Notes: a model not told the origin generated them from the letters alone. Shown: positions 17,744-29,799, counted from the first letter of the stretch. The stretch: DNA of 64,000 bases from Spongiactinospora sp. TRM90649 (GCF_029382225.1 NZ_JARLTC010000042.1:1-64000), one strand, 5' to 3'. Numbers and translations: made by a program.

Positions 17744-19015
17744 TCAGCCCAGCAGGCGGTCCAGCACCCGCACGCCGAACTCCAGGCCCTCGACCGGCAC
17801 CCGCTCGTCCACGCCGTGGAACATGCCGAAGTAGTCCAGCCCGGGATCGAGCATGAGCGGGGCGAAGCCGTAGCTCGGGACGCCGATCCGGGAGAAGGAC
17901 TTGGCGTCGGTGCCGCCGCCCATCACGTACGGGACCGGGCGCGCCCCGGGGTCCTCGGCGACCAGCGCCGCGCACATCCGGTCGAAGAACGGCGAGGGGT
18001 AGGGCGCGGACGGCGCGCCGCTGAGATTCACGAACTCCCTGGTCACCTTGGGCCCGAGGAGCTTGTCCACGGTCTCCAGCAGCTCCTCGCGGTAGCCGGG
18101 CAGATAACGCCCGTCCACGTGCCCCTCGGCGCTGCCGGGGATCACGTTCACCTTGTACCCGGCGTTCAGCATGGTCGGGTTGGCGGAGTTGCGGATCTGC
18201 GCCCGGAACAGCGCGCCGATCCGGCCCAGCCGCAGCGACTCCTCCTCCAGCCGGTCCAGGTCGATCGGCTCGCCGATGATCTCCGACAGTCCGTTGACCA
18301 GGTCGGCCACGGCCGGGATGAGACGCACCGGCCAGCGGTGGTCGGCCAGCCGCGCCATCGCCCGGCACAGCTCGGCCACCGCGTTGTCCACGGCGGGCTT
18401 GGACCCGTGCCCGGCCACGCCCTTCGCGGTCACCTTCAGCCACGCCGTGCCGCGCTCGCCCACCGCCACCGGGTAGATCCGCGTCCCGGGGTCACCGGGG
18501 ACCTGGACGCTGAACGCGCCCGACTCGCTGATCGCCTCGGTGCAGCCGGTGAACAGCTCGCGGCGGTAAGTCACCGCGTAGCCGGAGCCGTACTCGCCGG
18601 TGGCCTCTTCGTCGGCCAGGAAGGCCAGGACCACGTCACGGTTCGGCCGTACGCCGCGCCGCGCCCAGCCGCGGACGGCGGTGAGGGTCATCGCCAGCGT
18701 GCCCTTCATGTCCACCGCGCCCCGGCCGTGCACGCAGCCGTCGGCGATCTCGCCGGAGAACGGGTGGACGCGCCACTCCAGCGGGTCGGCGGGCACCACG
18801 TCGAGGTGCCCGTGCACGAGCAGCGCGTCGGGCGAGTCGCCGGGGACACGCGCCACCACGCTGGTGCGCCCAGGGGCCGACTCGAACACCACGGGTTCGA
18901 TCCCCACCTCGTCGAGCAGCCCGGCGACGTACTCGGCGGCGCGTCGCTCGCCGGCGCCGGGGTTCGTCGTGTCGATCCTGATGAGATCGGAACAGATCCG
19001 TGCGACCTCGCTCAT
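17744..19015 (-). CDS. M20-family metallopeptidase (ArgE/DapE/CPG2 type)
   Basis: A 423-residue cytosolic zinc hydrolase. Metal ligands and catalytic residues are in place: HGHLDVVP (His70, Asp72), GRGAVDMKG (Asp102) and DEEATG (Glu136/Glu137). A dimerisation domain follows with GVAGHGSKP. ATG at 19015 has AAGGAG upstream. The M20 family removes acyl or amino-acid groups from small peptides and amides; the exact substrate is not predictable. It is in a same-strand run of peptidases (S9, C39) but separated from them by 85 bp. Confidence 0.88.
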   Translation of the reverse strand: MSEVARICSDLIRIDTTNPGAGERRAAEYVAGLLDEVGIEPVVFESAPGRTSVVARVPGDSPDALLVHGHLDVVPADPLEWRVHPFSGEIADGCVHGRGAVDMKGTLAMTLTAVRGWARRGVRPNRDVVLAFLADEEATGEYGSGYAVTYRRELFTGCTEAISESGAFSVQVPGDPGTRIYPVAVGERGTAWLKVTAKGVAGHGSKPAVDNAVAELCRAMARLADHRWPVRLIPAVADLVNGLSEIIGEPIDLDRLEEESLRLGRIGALFRAQIRNSANPTMLNAGYKVNVIPGSAEGHVDGRYLPGYREELLETVDKLLGPKVTREFVNLSGAPSAPYPSPFFDRMCAALVAEDPGARPVPYVMGGGTDAKSFSRIGVPSYGFAPLMLDPGLDYFGMFHGVDERVPVEGLEFGVRVLDRLLG

Positions 19016-19100
19016 GGTGGGCGACCACTCCTTGTTTCGGGTGCGGGCGGCGGGGGGTCACCTGCGGGCATGCCCGATGTCACCGGGCTCTACCCTTCTC

Positions 19101-20999
19101 TTACCCTCCGGTCACCCCGCCGCCGGGGCGGTTCAGCTCCAGCGGGGGCACCTCCGGGGTCGGGATGCCGAAGATCAGGCCGTAGAAGGCCAGCTCGGCC
19201 TCCAGCACGGCTACGATGGTCTCCTCGCGCCGCCAGCCGTGCTGCTCGCCGGGGAAGGCGTGGTAGGCCCACGGCACGCCGTGGCGGTCCAGCTCGCGGA
19301 CGAACCGCTCCGCCTGGGCCGGGGCGACGATGGCGTCCTCCAGGCCGTGCAGCAGCAGCGCCGGGCCCGAGGCCCGTGCGGCGTGCAGCAGCGGGGAACG
19401 GGCCAGGTAGCGCTCGCGCGTCTCGGGCAGCGGCCCGATCAGGCCGTCCAGGTAGCGGGACTCGAAGTCGTGGGTCTCGGCGGCCCAGGCCTCCGGATCG
19501 GTGATCGCGTAGTGCGCGACCGCGCCGCGGAACACGTCGCTGTGCACCAGGGCGGCCAGAGCCGTCCAGCCTCCCGCGCTGCCGCCCCTGATGGCCACGC
19601 GGGAGGCGTCGGCGTGGCCGCTCGCCACCAGTCCGCGCGCGACGCGCGCGGAGTCCTCGACGTCCACGACCCCCCACTGGTGGCGCAGCCGCTCGCGGTA
19701 GGCGCGGCCGTACCCGGTGGACCCGCCGTAGTTGACGTCGGCGACGCCGATGCCCCGGCTGGTGAAGTAGGCGATCTCCAGGTCCAGCGTCAGCGGGCTG
19801 ACCCCGGTGGGGCCGCCGTGCACGAAGACCACGTAAGGGGAGGGGCCCTGCCCCGCGCCGAGCGGCGGGTAGACGTGCGCGTGGACGCCGTCGATCGTGA
19901 CGGCGACGGGGTCGGGGAGCACCGCGCGGGCGGGCAGCGCCTTGGCCGGGGACAGGACCGTGCGCGTGCCGTCGGGCAGGGCGATCTCGGTCACCTCGAA
20001 CGGCGTGTACGGCGAGGCCGCCACGCCCACCACCCGCGTGCCGTCCGCCGAGACGGTCGGCGCCCAGTAGGTGGCCGAGCCGCCGATGTCGGTTATCCGG
20101 CCGGTCTCCGGGTCGAGCACGCCCAGGTGACGGCCGTCGGCCGTGCCGTACATCACCACCAGCCGGTCGCCCGCGATCGCGAACCACGAGGCGCCCAGCT
20201 TCCAGGGGGCGTCGCCGAACTCCAGCGGCAGCGGGGCCAGGTTGCGCGCCGGGCGGCCGTCCAGGCCGACCAGGTGGACGTTCCACCAGCCGTCCGGGTC
20301 GGTGATCGCGTAGAGCGTGGCCGCGTCGCGCCACTCCGCCTGGATGACCGACTCGCGGGGGCCTCCGGCGATCACCCGGTGCGGGCCCGCCGTGCCGTCG
20401 CCGGCGTCCAGCGGGGCGACGCACAGCTCCGTGCCGTCCCACGGCATGTTCGGGTGATCCCAGCCGATCCACGAGACGTGGCGGCCGTCGGGGGAGACGC
20501 GGGGGTTCATCAGGAAGTGATGGGCCGTGATCACGACCCGTACCCGCCCGCCCGGCCGCAGCGGCACCGCGACCAGGTCGCGGCGGACGCCCTCGCCTGG
20601 GAGGGCGGACTCGCGGACCGCCCAGACCTCGTCACGGCCCGGCGGCAGGTAGAGGTCGGCGTAGCGGTACGGCCCCTCGGGAGTGAGCGGGACCGGGTTG
20701 CCGTGGCCGCTGTAGAGGTGCACGCGCTGGTCGGCCCAGTCGGTGAAGACGACGGAGCCGTCAGGGGTGGGGCGCCAGGAGCGCCCGCCGTACTCGATCA
20801 CGCGGTTGCGCGCGTTCCACCCGGCGGGCAGGGCGTCGCGGATCCGGCCGTCCGGGCCGCGCCGCACCACGCAGCGCCGCCCGCCCTCGTGCGGGCGCGG
20901 CTCGTCCCACCAGACCTCGTCGCCGTGGATCTCCACCCACAGCGGGCGGTCGTCCACGCGGGCGACGTCGACGGGACGGATGGGGGAGGGGTTCGACAT
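19101..20999 (-). CDS. S9-family serine peptidase (prolyl oligopeptidase/acylaminoacyl peptidase type)
   Basis: A 632-residue protein with an N-terminal beta-propeller region (about residues 1-370, with repeats such as PDGRHVSWIGWDHPNMPWDG and DGTRVVGVAASPYTPFEV) and a C-terminal alpha/beta-hydrolase domain. The nucleophile is Ser474 in GGSAGG; the acid lies in HGLEDAIV and the histidine in FPGEQHGW. No signal peptide is seen, so it acts in the cytoplasm on short peptides. Its ATG is 3 nt after the stop of the C39-like gene, so the two are almost certainly one operon. Confidence 0.92.
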   Translation of the reverse strand: MSNPSPIRPVDVARVDDRPLWVEIHGDEVWWDEPRPHEGGRRCVVRRGPDGRIRDALPAGWNARNRVIEYGGRSWRPTPDGSVVFTDWADQRVHLYSGHGNPVPLTPEGPYRYADLYLPPGRDEVWAVRESALPGEGVRRDLVAVPLRPGGRVRVVITAHHFLMNPRVSPDGRHVSWIGWDHPNMPWDGTELCVAPLDAGDGTAGPHRVIAGGPRESVIQAEWRDAATLYAITDPDGWWNVHLVGLDGRPARNLAPLPLEFGDAPWKLGASWFAIAGDRLVVMYGTADGRHLGVLDPETGRITDIGGSATYWAPTVSADGTRVVGVAASPYTPFEVTEIALPDGTRTVLSPAKALPARAVLPDPVAVTIDGVHAHVYPPLGAGQGPSPYVVFVHGGPTGVSPLTLDLEIAYFTSRGIGVADVNYGGSTGYGRAYRERLRHQWGVVDVEDSARVARGLVASGHADASRVAIRGGSAGGWTALAALVHSDVFRGAVAHYAITDPEAWAAETHDFESRYLDGLIGPLPETRERYLARSPLLHAARASGPALLLHGLEDAIVAPAQAERFVRELDRHGVPWAYHAFPGEQHGWRREETIVAVLEAELAFYGLIFGIPTPEVPPLELNRPGGGVTGG

Positions 21000-21002
21000 C
21001 GC

Positions 21003-22118
21003 TCACCAGTTGCCGTCGGAGGGAGGAAGGGGGACGTCGGGCGGGTGGACGATGTAGACGATCCCGCCGCTGCTGGAGCCGCGCAGCCAGACGTTCTCGA
21101 ACGCGGCCCTCGGGTAGACCCGCCGCACCGTCTCGTCGCGGGGGGCGGCCGGGTCGTTGGCGACGACGTCGCCGTCCTCGGTGAAGCCCACCACGACCAT
21201 CAGGTGCCCGCTGGTGGAGTAGCCGGAGCCGGGCAGCTCGTGCTCCCTGAAGGACTGCGAGGTGATCACCGGGACGCCCGCGCCGATCAGCCGTTCCAGC
21301 TCGGCCAGCGAGCGCAGCCGGGTGACGAACCCGGTCAGGCCGTACCGGCAGGCGTAGGCGATCCCGAACGGCCAGTTGCCGGTGCCCTGGTAGCTGTGGT
21401 CGTACATGTGCCGGGCCGCGTGGTCCACGGCGGGGCAGGGGTCGGCGGGGTCCACCCACGACAGTTCCTCGGGGCCCGGGCCGCGTCCCCAGTACTCCAG
21501 CAGCATCGTCACGGCGGCCGGGCCGCACCAGGACTCGCCGCCGCCGTCCCACTGCGGGTGGTGCCCGGCGTGCACGTTCTGCGAACGGCGGGGGACCGGC
21601 AGCTCCGTGCCCGGTGCCTCGCCGGGGCCCGCCGTGCCGTCGCGCACGGGCCCGGCCCGTACGGCGGAGGCCATCACCTCCGCCGCGCGCACCTCGGCGT
21701 CGCCGTCGCCGTACAGGGTCAGGCGCAGCCGGAAGGCCGTCCACGGCCGCCTGGCCACCAGCGTGTCCACCGCCACCTCGGCGTCGTCGTCGCCCTGCCC
21801 TGGCAGGGAGGTCCGGTGAATGGCGTCCTCGTCGTGGGCCCAGCGGCCCATCACGTACCACTTGGTGCGGGAGCCGTCGGCGGTCCGGCCGCTCAGCTCG
21901 ACCTCCAGCCAGGTGCCGGGCGGCGTCACCGCGTCCCAGGACGGCACCAGCTCGGTGGCCGGGAAGCCGATCTCGCACTCGCCGGAGACCCACCGCCGGA
22001 ACGGGTAGGCGGCCGTGCCGTCGCCGAACGGGTCGAGGTAGTCGGCCGTGCCGCGCTCGCCGGGCCGCACCGGGGAGAAGCGGTGCAGCACGACACGGCT
22101 CAGATCGGCAGGCAACAC
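21003..22118 (-). CDS. C39-like (peptidase_C39_2) papain-fold protein
   Basis: A 371-residue protein with an N-terminal beta-rich domain (about residues 1-165) and a C-terminal papain-like C39 domain. The catalytic cysteine is in GGESWCGPAAVTMLL and the histidine in STSGHLMVVVGF. GTG at 22118 is preferred because GAGGTGG lies about 8 nt upstream; an ATG at 22163 is possible but lacks a site. No secretion signal is visible at this start, unusual for a peptidase that would cut cell-surface material. It is 3 nt upstream of the S9 peptidase, suggesting joint peptide processing. Confidence 0.8.
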   Translation of the reverse strand: MLPADLSRVVLHRFSPVRPGERGTADYLDPFGDGTAAYPFRRWVSGECEIGFPATELVPSWDAVTPPGTWLEVELSGRTADGSRTKWYVMGRWAHDEDAIHRTSLPGQGDDDAEVAVDTLVARRPWTAFRLRLTLYGDGDAEVRAAEVMASAVRAGPVRDGTAGPGEAPGTELPVPRRSQNVHAGHHPQWDGGGESWCGPAAVTMLLEYWGRGPGPEELSWVDPADPCPAVDHAARHMYDHSYQGTGNWPFGIAYACRYGLTGFVTRLRSLAELERLIGAGVPVITSQSFREHELPGSGYSTSGHLMVVVGFTEDGDVVANDPAAPRDETVRRVYPRAAFENVWLRGSSSGGIVYIVHPPDVPLPPSDGNW

Positions 22119-22218
22119 GGTGACCACCTCGCCGATTCTGGTTTCGCATGGTTCATGGCACATCGGATGGTTTACGTATCCGACCTGTCGGCCCCCGGCC
22201 AGGCGTCTCACCAGGGGA

Positions 22219-23673
22219 TCATCGCCTGCTGAGGGTGCCCGTGTAGGTCGTGCCGAGGCCGAGGCCGTCGAGCCAGGTATAGGAGAGCCCGTCGCCCTGG
22301 CGGACGAGCGTCACCGTGCCGGGGACGCACTCGCCGACGTCGCGCAGGTCCATGACCACCATGCCGGTGCCGGACCCGGTGGCGTGCAGGGTGCCCTCGC
22401 AGCCGGAGCTGGGCTCGTACCATTTGCCGGTGTCGCGCCCGGCGCGCAGTTCCAGCCGCACGTCGTGCTCCTTGAGCCCGAGCGCGACGCTCGGCACGAT
22501 GTGGCCCGTCCACGTGCCCGCGACGGTGGACGGGATCTCCTTCGGTCCCGTCGCCTTGACCGGCGGGGCGACGGTCGCGGGTGCCGAGGGGACCTCGGTC
22601 GTGGTGGTCGCCATCCCCGCCGGAGGCGACGCGGAACGGGTGGGGTCCGCGAGGGTGTCGTCGCGGAGGGACAGCCAGGCGACCACGCCGCCGGTCAGCA
22701 GCAGCGCGGCGACCACCGCGATCCCGGCCGGCAGCGCGCCGCGCCCGCGCCGCGACCCCTGGGTGGCCAGCGGGGAGGCGGGATGGCCGCCGCCCGGCTG
22801 CGTGACGCCCGAGGCGATCCGGCTGCCGCGCTCGGCCAGGTCCCTCGGCAACGGCTCCGCGGCCACCGGGGGAACGCTCGCGCCCGAGGGGTCCACCAGG
22901 CTGACCATCAGCGCCCGCGCCGTCGGCCGGGCGGCCGGGTCCTTGCTCAGGCAGGCGGCGATCAGGCCGTGCAGCCGGGGCGGCAGCGCCGAGAGGTCCG
23001 GCTGGTGGCTGACGATCCGGTGCAGGACGGCGGGCACGGTGTCCGCGCCGAACGGCGACGAGCCGGTGGCCGCGTAGAGCATCGTCGCGGCCCACGCGAA
23101 CACATCGGACGCCTGACCCGCCGGGGAGCCGCCGATCTGCTCCGGGGACAGATAGGCGGGCGTGCCGATCAGGCCCGAGGTCATCGTGGCCGAGCCCTCG
23201 GCGCGCGAGATGCCGAAGTCGACCACGCGGGGGCCGTCCGGGCCGAGCAGCACGTTGGCGGGCTTGAAGTCGCGGTGCACGACGCCGGCCGCGTGCACCG
23301 CGGCCAGGGCGGTGGCCGTCCCGACGGCCAGGCGCTCCAGGTCGCCGCCGCGCAGCGGCCCGCGCTCCTTGACCCGCCGGTCGAGCGCCGGGCCGTCGAC
23401 GAACTCGCTCGCCACGTAGGGGCGCGGCCCCTGGACGTCGGCCGTCAGCACCCGCGCCGTGCAGAATGAGGCCACGCTCTCCAGCGCCGACAGCTCCCTG
23501 GTCAGGCGGGCCCGGGACTCCGGATCGACCCTGGTGAGCAGCTTGACGGCCGCCGCCTCGCCGGAGGGGGCGTATCCGAGGTAGACGACGCCCTGCCCGC
23601 CCTCCCCGAGCCTTCCCGTGAGCCGGAATTCGCCGAGGGAGGTCGGATCGTCGGGCGTGAGCGGCACGAGCAT
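22219..23673 (-). CDS. Membrane Ser/Thr protein kinase (Hanks type) with small extracellular domain
   Basis: A 484-residue kinase. The glycine loop is GRLGEGGQGVVY, the ATP-anchoring lysine is Lys44 (AAVKLL), the catalytic loop is HRDFKPAN (Asp135) and the metal motif DFG is at 152-154. Residues about 260-313 are a Pro/Ser-rich juxtamembrane linker, and one TM helix spans about 314-336. The outer part (about 337-484) has a Thr/Pro-rich stalk and a beta-rich domain with two cysteines (SSGCEGTL, GECVPG), not PASTA repeats. The mRNA looks leaderless (TAACGT, then 7 nt, then ATG). It is divergent from mtnA. Confidence 0.92.
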   Translation of the reverse strand: MLVPLTPDDPTSLGEFRLTGRLGEGGQGVVYLGYAPSGEAAAVKLLTRVDPESRARLTRELSALESVASFCTARVLTADVQGPRPYVASEFVDGPALDRRVKERGPLRGGDLERLAVGTATALAAVHAAGVVHRDFKPANVLLGPDGPRVVDFGISRAEGSATMTSGLIGTPAYLSPEQIGGSPAGQASDVFAWAATMLYAATGSSPFGADTVPAVLHRIVSHQPDLSALPPRLHGLIAACLSKDPAARPTARALMVSLVDPSGASVPPVAAEPLPRDLAERGSRIASGVTQPGGGHPASPLATQGSRRGRGALPAGIAVVAALLLTGGVVAWLSLRDDTLADPTRSASPPAGMATTTTEVPSAPATVAPPVKATGPKEIPSTVAGTWTGHIVPSVALGLKEHDVRLELRAGRDTGKWYEPSSGCEGTLHATGSGTGMVVMDLRDVGECVPGTVTLVRQGDGLSYTWLDGLGLGTTYTGTLSRR

Positions 23674-23680
23674 GCGGGAT

Positions 23681-23686
23681 ACGTTA
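23681..23686 (-). promoter_or_regulatory. -10 element for the leaderless kinase mRNA
   Basis: On the minus strand TAACGT is followed by 7 nt and the ATG at 23673. It forms a divergent pair with the -10 at 23730 within a 69-bp intergenic region. Confidence 0.5.
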
Positions 23687-23729
23687 CAGATAGTGGTGGT
23701 TTGGTGGGGCCGAGTGGCCGTGACGCCTG

Positions 23730-23735
23730 TACCGT
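23730..23735 (+). promoter_or_regulatory. -10 element for the leaderless mtnA mRNA
   Basis: TACCGT is followed by 7 nt and the GTG at 23743, and no Shine-Dalgarno is present. Transcription would start at the first base of the start codon. Confidence 0.5.
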
Positions 23736-23742
23736 CTGATGC

Positions 23743-24783
23743 GTGCGGACGATCGACTGGATCAACGGCGGCATCGAGCTGATCGACCAGACCCTCCTCC
23801 CCGGACGGCTGGAGATCGCCCGGATCGAGACGGTCGACGCCCTGATCGGCGCGATCCGGCGGCTGGCCGTGCGCGGCGCGCCCGCGCTCGGCGTCGCCGG
23901 GGCCCTCGGGGTCGCCCTCGCCGCCTCCTCCGAGCCCGGCCCGGCCGAACGCGACGCCGCCGTGGCGCGGCTGCGGGCCGCCCGCCCGACCGCCGTCAAC
24001 CTGGCCTGGGGCGTCGACCAGGCGGCGGCGTGCCTGCCCGGCGGCTTTCCCGGCGTCCTCGCGCGGGCGCTGGAGATCCGCGACGACGACGTGGCGGCCT
24101 GCGTGTCGATGGGCGTGTACGGCGCCGCGCTGCTGACCGAACTGGCCCCCGCCCGCGACCGCCTCGCCGTCATGACGGTGTGCAACACCGGAGGGCTGGC
24201 CGCCGTCGAGCGGGGCACGGCCCTCGGGGTGATCCAGACCCTGCACGAACGCGGCGCTCTCGCCGAGGCGCTGGCCATGGAGACCCGCCCGCTGCTGCAG
24301 GGCGCGCGGCTCACGGCGTGGGAGCTGGCGCGGATGGGCGCGCCGTACCGGCTGGTCGCCGACTCGGCGGGGCCGTTCCTGCTCGCCAGGGGCCACGCCG
24401 ACGCGGTCGTCATCGGCGCCGACCGCATCGCCGCCGACGGCGACACCGCCAACAAGATCGGCAGCTACGCCCTCGCCCTGGGGGCCCGCCGCGCGGGCGT
24501 GCCGTTCGTCGTGGTGGCGCCGGAGACGACGATCGACATGAGCACCCCCACGGGCGCGGCCATCGCCATCGAGGACCGCCCGGCCGGGGAGATCACCGAG
24601 ATCCGCGGGGTGCGGCTCGCGCCCGACGGGGCCGCCGCCCTCAACCCGGCCTTCGACGTGACTCCCCACGACCTCATCACCGCGATCGTGACCGACCGCC
24701 GTGTCATCCGGCTCGACCGGGGCGAGACGCTGGCGACCGTTTCGCCGGGATCGCGGGCGGTGGAGGGCTCTGGTCTGCGATAG
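23743..24783 (+). CDS. mtnA: S-methyl-5-thioribose-1-phosphate isomerase
   Basis: A 346-residue enzyme of methionine salvage that converts methylthioribose-1-phosphate to methylthioribulose-1-phosphate. The family pattern is clear: IRRLAVRGAPALGVAGALG, MTVCNTGGLAAVERGTALGV with the catalytic cysteine, and GADRIAADGDTANKIGSYAL with the catalytic aspartate. It ends with PAFDVTPHDLITAIVTDRRV as in other MtnA proteins. No other mtn gene is nearby, so the pathway is split in this genome. The start is GTG, probably on a leaderless transcript divergent from the kinase. Confidence 0.93.
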   Translation: MRTIDWINGGIELIDQTLLPGRLEIARIETVDALIGAIRRLAVRGAPALGVAGALGVALAASSEPGPAERDAAVARLRAARPTAVNLAWGVDQAAACLPGGFPGVLARALEIRDDDVAACVSMGVYGAALLTELAPARDRLAVMTVCNTGGLAAVERGTALGVIQTLHERGALAEALAMETRPLLQGARLTAWELARMGAPYRLVADSAGPFLLARGHADAVVIGADRIAADGDTANKIGSYALALGARRAGVPFVVVAPETTIDMSTPTGAAIAIEDRPAGEITEIRGVRLAPDGAAALNPAFDVTPHDLITAIVTDRRVIRLDRGETLATVSPGSRAVEGSGLR

Positions 24784-24869
24784 TCATACCTTTCTCGGCG
24801 AAACGCCGATGACCGGTGGCGCACCAGAGTTACGCTGAGTTGTACCTCGATTACTTTCAGGAGACCCCC

Positions 24870-25655
24870 GTGCCTATCGATCTCGTGTCTCGCGAAGAAT
24901 GGGGTGCCCGCAAGCCGAGCGGGTCCTACACCGCATTGAGCTCCACGAAGGGCGTCAAGGTCCACTACACCGGTGGCCGGGTAGAGCCCGCGATCGCCGA
25001 TGATCACGACAAGTGCGTCGCCATGGTCCGCGCCATCCAGAAACAGCACATGGACGGCAACGGCTGGATGGACATCGGCTACAGCATGGTCGCCTGCCCG
25101 CACCGGAAGGTCTTCGAGGGCCGGGGGCCGAAGCACCTGCCCGCGGCCAACGGCGCCGGGCTCAACTCGGGCCACTACGCGGTGCTCGGCCTGGTGGGCT
25201 CGTCGGGGCTGCTCACGCCGCCCGACGACATGCTCCTCGCCATCCTCGACGCGATCGACCACCTGCGCGCCAAGGGCGGGGCCGGTAAGGAGATCAAGGG
25301 CCACCGCGACGGCTTCGCCACCTCCTGCCCGGGCGACAAGCTCTACGCCTGGGTGAGGAAGGGCGCGCCCCGCCCCGGCGGCGACGAGGAGGAGACCCCC
25401 GACCCGCCCAAGACCGACAAGGCCCCCGCGTGGCCGGGCCGCGTGCTGAAGTACCCGCCGATCATGCGCGGCGACGACGTCCGCAAGTGGCAGGCGCAGA
25501 TGCGCAAGCGCGGCTGGAGCCTGGAGACCGACGGCGCCTACGGGGCCCGCTCCCGCGACGCCTGCAAGGCGTTCCAGAGCGAGAAGGGCCTGTCCTCCAC
25601 CGGCACCGTCAACAAGGCCACCTGGGCGGCCACCTGGGAGAAGCCCATCACCTGA
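24870..25655 (+). CDS. PGRP/amidase_2-type N-acetylmuramoyl-L-alanine amidase with peptidoglycan-binding domain, no signal peptide
   Basis: A 261-residue protein. Residues about 5-165 are a PGRP/amidase domain: SREEWGARKP at the start, KVHYTGG with a first zinc histidine, and GHRDGFATSCPGDKLY with the last histidine and the cysteine ligand. A Pro/Asp/Glu linker (about 175-195) leads to a PG_binding_1 domain (PPIMRGDDVRKWQAQMRKRG... GYGARSRDACKAFQ-like pattern). GTG at 24870 is chosen for the AGGAG 7 nt upstream; the earlier GTG at 24816 adds 18 residues that also contain no signal peptide. A cell-wall lytic enzyme without an export signal resembles a phage endolysin or a protein released by lysis. 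Confidence 0.82.
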   Translation: MPIDLVSREEWGARKPSGSYTALSSTKGVKVHYTGGRVEPAIADDHDKCVAMVRAIQKQHMDGNGWMDIGYSMVACPHRKVFEGRGPKHLPAANGAGLNSGHYAVLGLVGSSGLLTPPDDMLLAILDAIDHLRAKGGAGKEIKGHRDGFATSCPGDKLYAWVRKGAPRPGGDEEETPDPPKTDKAPAWPGRVLKYPPIMRGDDVRKWQAQMRKRGWSLETDGAYGARSRDACKAFQSEKGLSSTGTVNKATWAATWEKPIT

Positions 25656-25747
25656 GCCCGCCGCCCGCCCTGCGGTCCCGCGCATCCCCGGCTGATCGGG
25701 GTGTGATCGGGGCCGGTCGGGGGTGCGGGCAGCCCCTAGCGCACCGT

Positions 25748-25753
25748 TATTAT
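25748..25753 (+). promoter_or_regulatory. Candidate -10 element for the mutAB-meaB operon
   Basis: TATTAT stands out in GC-rich sequence 49 bp upstream of mutA. Two direct copies of TGATCGGGG lie just upstream (around 25693-25712). No -35 consensus is seen. Confidence 0.35.
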
Positions 25754-25801
25754 GCCGATCCCGAGGGGAATCGCCGAAAGGTCACCGCATACCATCCGAA
25801 C

Positions 25802-27627
25802 ATGACGGTGCCACCGCAGGAGTACACAACCGAGGAACTCGCGCTCGCCGCGAACTTCCCGGCGGCCTCCCGGGATGAATGGCGTGAGGCCGCGCTCGCG
25901 GTGCTGCGCAAGTCCGGTGCCGAGCCGGACGATCCGGAAGAGGCGCTGGCCACGACGACCTACGACGGCGTGCGGCTGCTTCCGCTGTACGACGCCTCCG
26001 ACTCCCCGGGCGAACAGGGGATTCCCGGCGCGAAGCCGCACACCAGGGGTGGCCGCCCGCTCCCCGGCTGGGACATCCGCCAGCATCACGCCGTGGCCGA
26101 CCCCGAGGCGGTGCTGGCCGACCTGGAGAACGGCGTCTCCTCGGTTTGGCTCACGCTGAGCCCCGGCGGCATCACCCCCGCCGACCTTCCCCGGGTTTTG
26201 AACGGCGTTTACCTCGACTTGGCCCCCGTCGTCCTCGACGCGGGCGCCGACACCCGGGCCGCCGCCGAGGCGCTGTTCGCGATCGCGGGCGGCGGAGGTG
26301 TGTCCGGCAACCTGGGCGCCGACCCGCTCGGCCTGGCCGCCCGCACCGGCGACGCCTCCGAGGCCGCCGTGGCGCGGCACACCGCGACCGCCGCCGAACT
26401 GGCCGCCCGCTGCGTGGACGCCTTCCCAGGCCTGCGGGCGCTCACCGTGGACGCCACGCCCTACCACGACGCGGGCGGATCCGACGCCGAGGAACTCGGC
26501 TGCTCGATCGCCACCGGCGTGGCCTACCTGCGGGCGCTGACCGACACCGGGCTGAGCGTGGAGCAGGCGCTCGGCCAGCTCGAATTCCGCTACTCGGCCA
26601 CCGCCGACCAGTTCGCCACCATCGCCAAGCTGCGCGCCGCCCGGAGGATGTGGGACCGCGTGGCCGAGGCGAGCGGTGCCGGAGCGGGTAGGGGAGCGGC
26701 GCAGCGGCAGCACGCGGTGACCTCCTCGGCCATGATGACCGTCCGCGACCCATGGGTGAACATGCTGCGCACCACGCTGGCCTGCTTCGCGGCCGGGGTG
26801 GGCGGCGCCGACGCGGTGACGGTCCAGCCGTTCGACGCGTGCCTGGGCCTGCCCGACGGCTTCGCCCGCCGGATCGCCCGCAACACCCAGTCGCTGCTCC
26901 AGATGGAGGCCCACGTCAGCCGGGTGGCCGACCCCGCCGGCGGCTCCTGGTACGTCGAGCGGCGAACCGACGACCTGGCCCGCGCCGCGTGGGCGTGGTT
27001 CCAGGAGATCGAGGCCGCGGGCGGCATGGCGCGGGCGCTGCGCACCGGGCTCGTCGAGACCCGGCTGGGCGAGACCTGGGCCCGGCGCAGGCGCGACATC
27101 GCCCGTCGGCGCGCCCCGATCACCGGCGTCAGCGAGTTCCCGAACATCGGCGAGAAGCCGGTGGTCCGCGCGGCGGCCCCGGCCGTATCGGAGGGCGGGC
27201 TGCCCCGGGTGCGATACGCCCAGGACTTCGAGGAACTGCGCGACCTGGCCGACGCCCGGCCGGAGCGCCCGTCGGTGTTCCTGGCCACCATCGGGCCGGT
27301 GGCCGCGCACACCGCGCGCGCCACGTTCGCCGCGAACCTGTTCCAGGCGGGCGGCCTCGCCACGCCGTCCGCGGGGCCGGGCACCGACCCGGCGGCGATC
27401 GCCGAGGGCTTCGCCCGCAGCGGATCGCCGGTCGCCTGCCTGTGCGCGAGCGACCGCCTGTACGGCGAGCACGCCGCCGAGGTCGCCGCCGCCCTGCGCG
27501 CCGCGGGCGCCCGGTACGTCTGGCTGGCCGGCAAGGGAGAGCACGAGGGCGTGGACGGCAACCTCTACGCCGGATGCGACGCGCTCGGCGTCCTCCGCAC
27601 CACCTTCGACCACCTGGGAGTGAGCCG

Positions 27628-27631
<4 letters not shown>
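25802..27631 (+). CDS. mutA: Methylmalonyl-CoA mutase small (beta) subunit
   Basis: A 609-residue partner of MutB that supports the B12-dependent interconversion of methylmalonyl-CoA and succinyl-CoA. The mutase barrel features include GWDIRQHHAVADPEAVLADLE, VSGNLGADPLGLAARTGD and HAVTSSAMMTVRDPWVNMLR, with NTQSLLQMEAHVSRVADPAGGSWYVE conserved from the large subunit. The C-terminal cobalamin-like region lacks the DxHxxG motif, as expected for the non-catalytic subunit. ATG at 25802 is the best start, though no strong ribosome site is close. The stop overlaps mutB as ATGA. Confidence 0.94.

Positions 27632-29788
<2,157 letters not shown>

Positions 29789-29799
<11 letters not shown>

Noticed and set aside
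18600..22232. Plus-strand frame of about 1210 codons opposite the M20, S9 and C39 genes
   Set aside because: Low complexity and Gly/Arg/Val/Ala-rich, while the minus strand has three recognisable enzymes with conserved catalytic residues.
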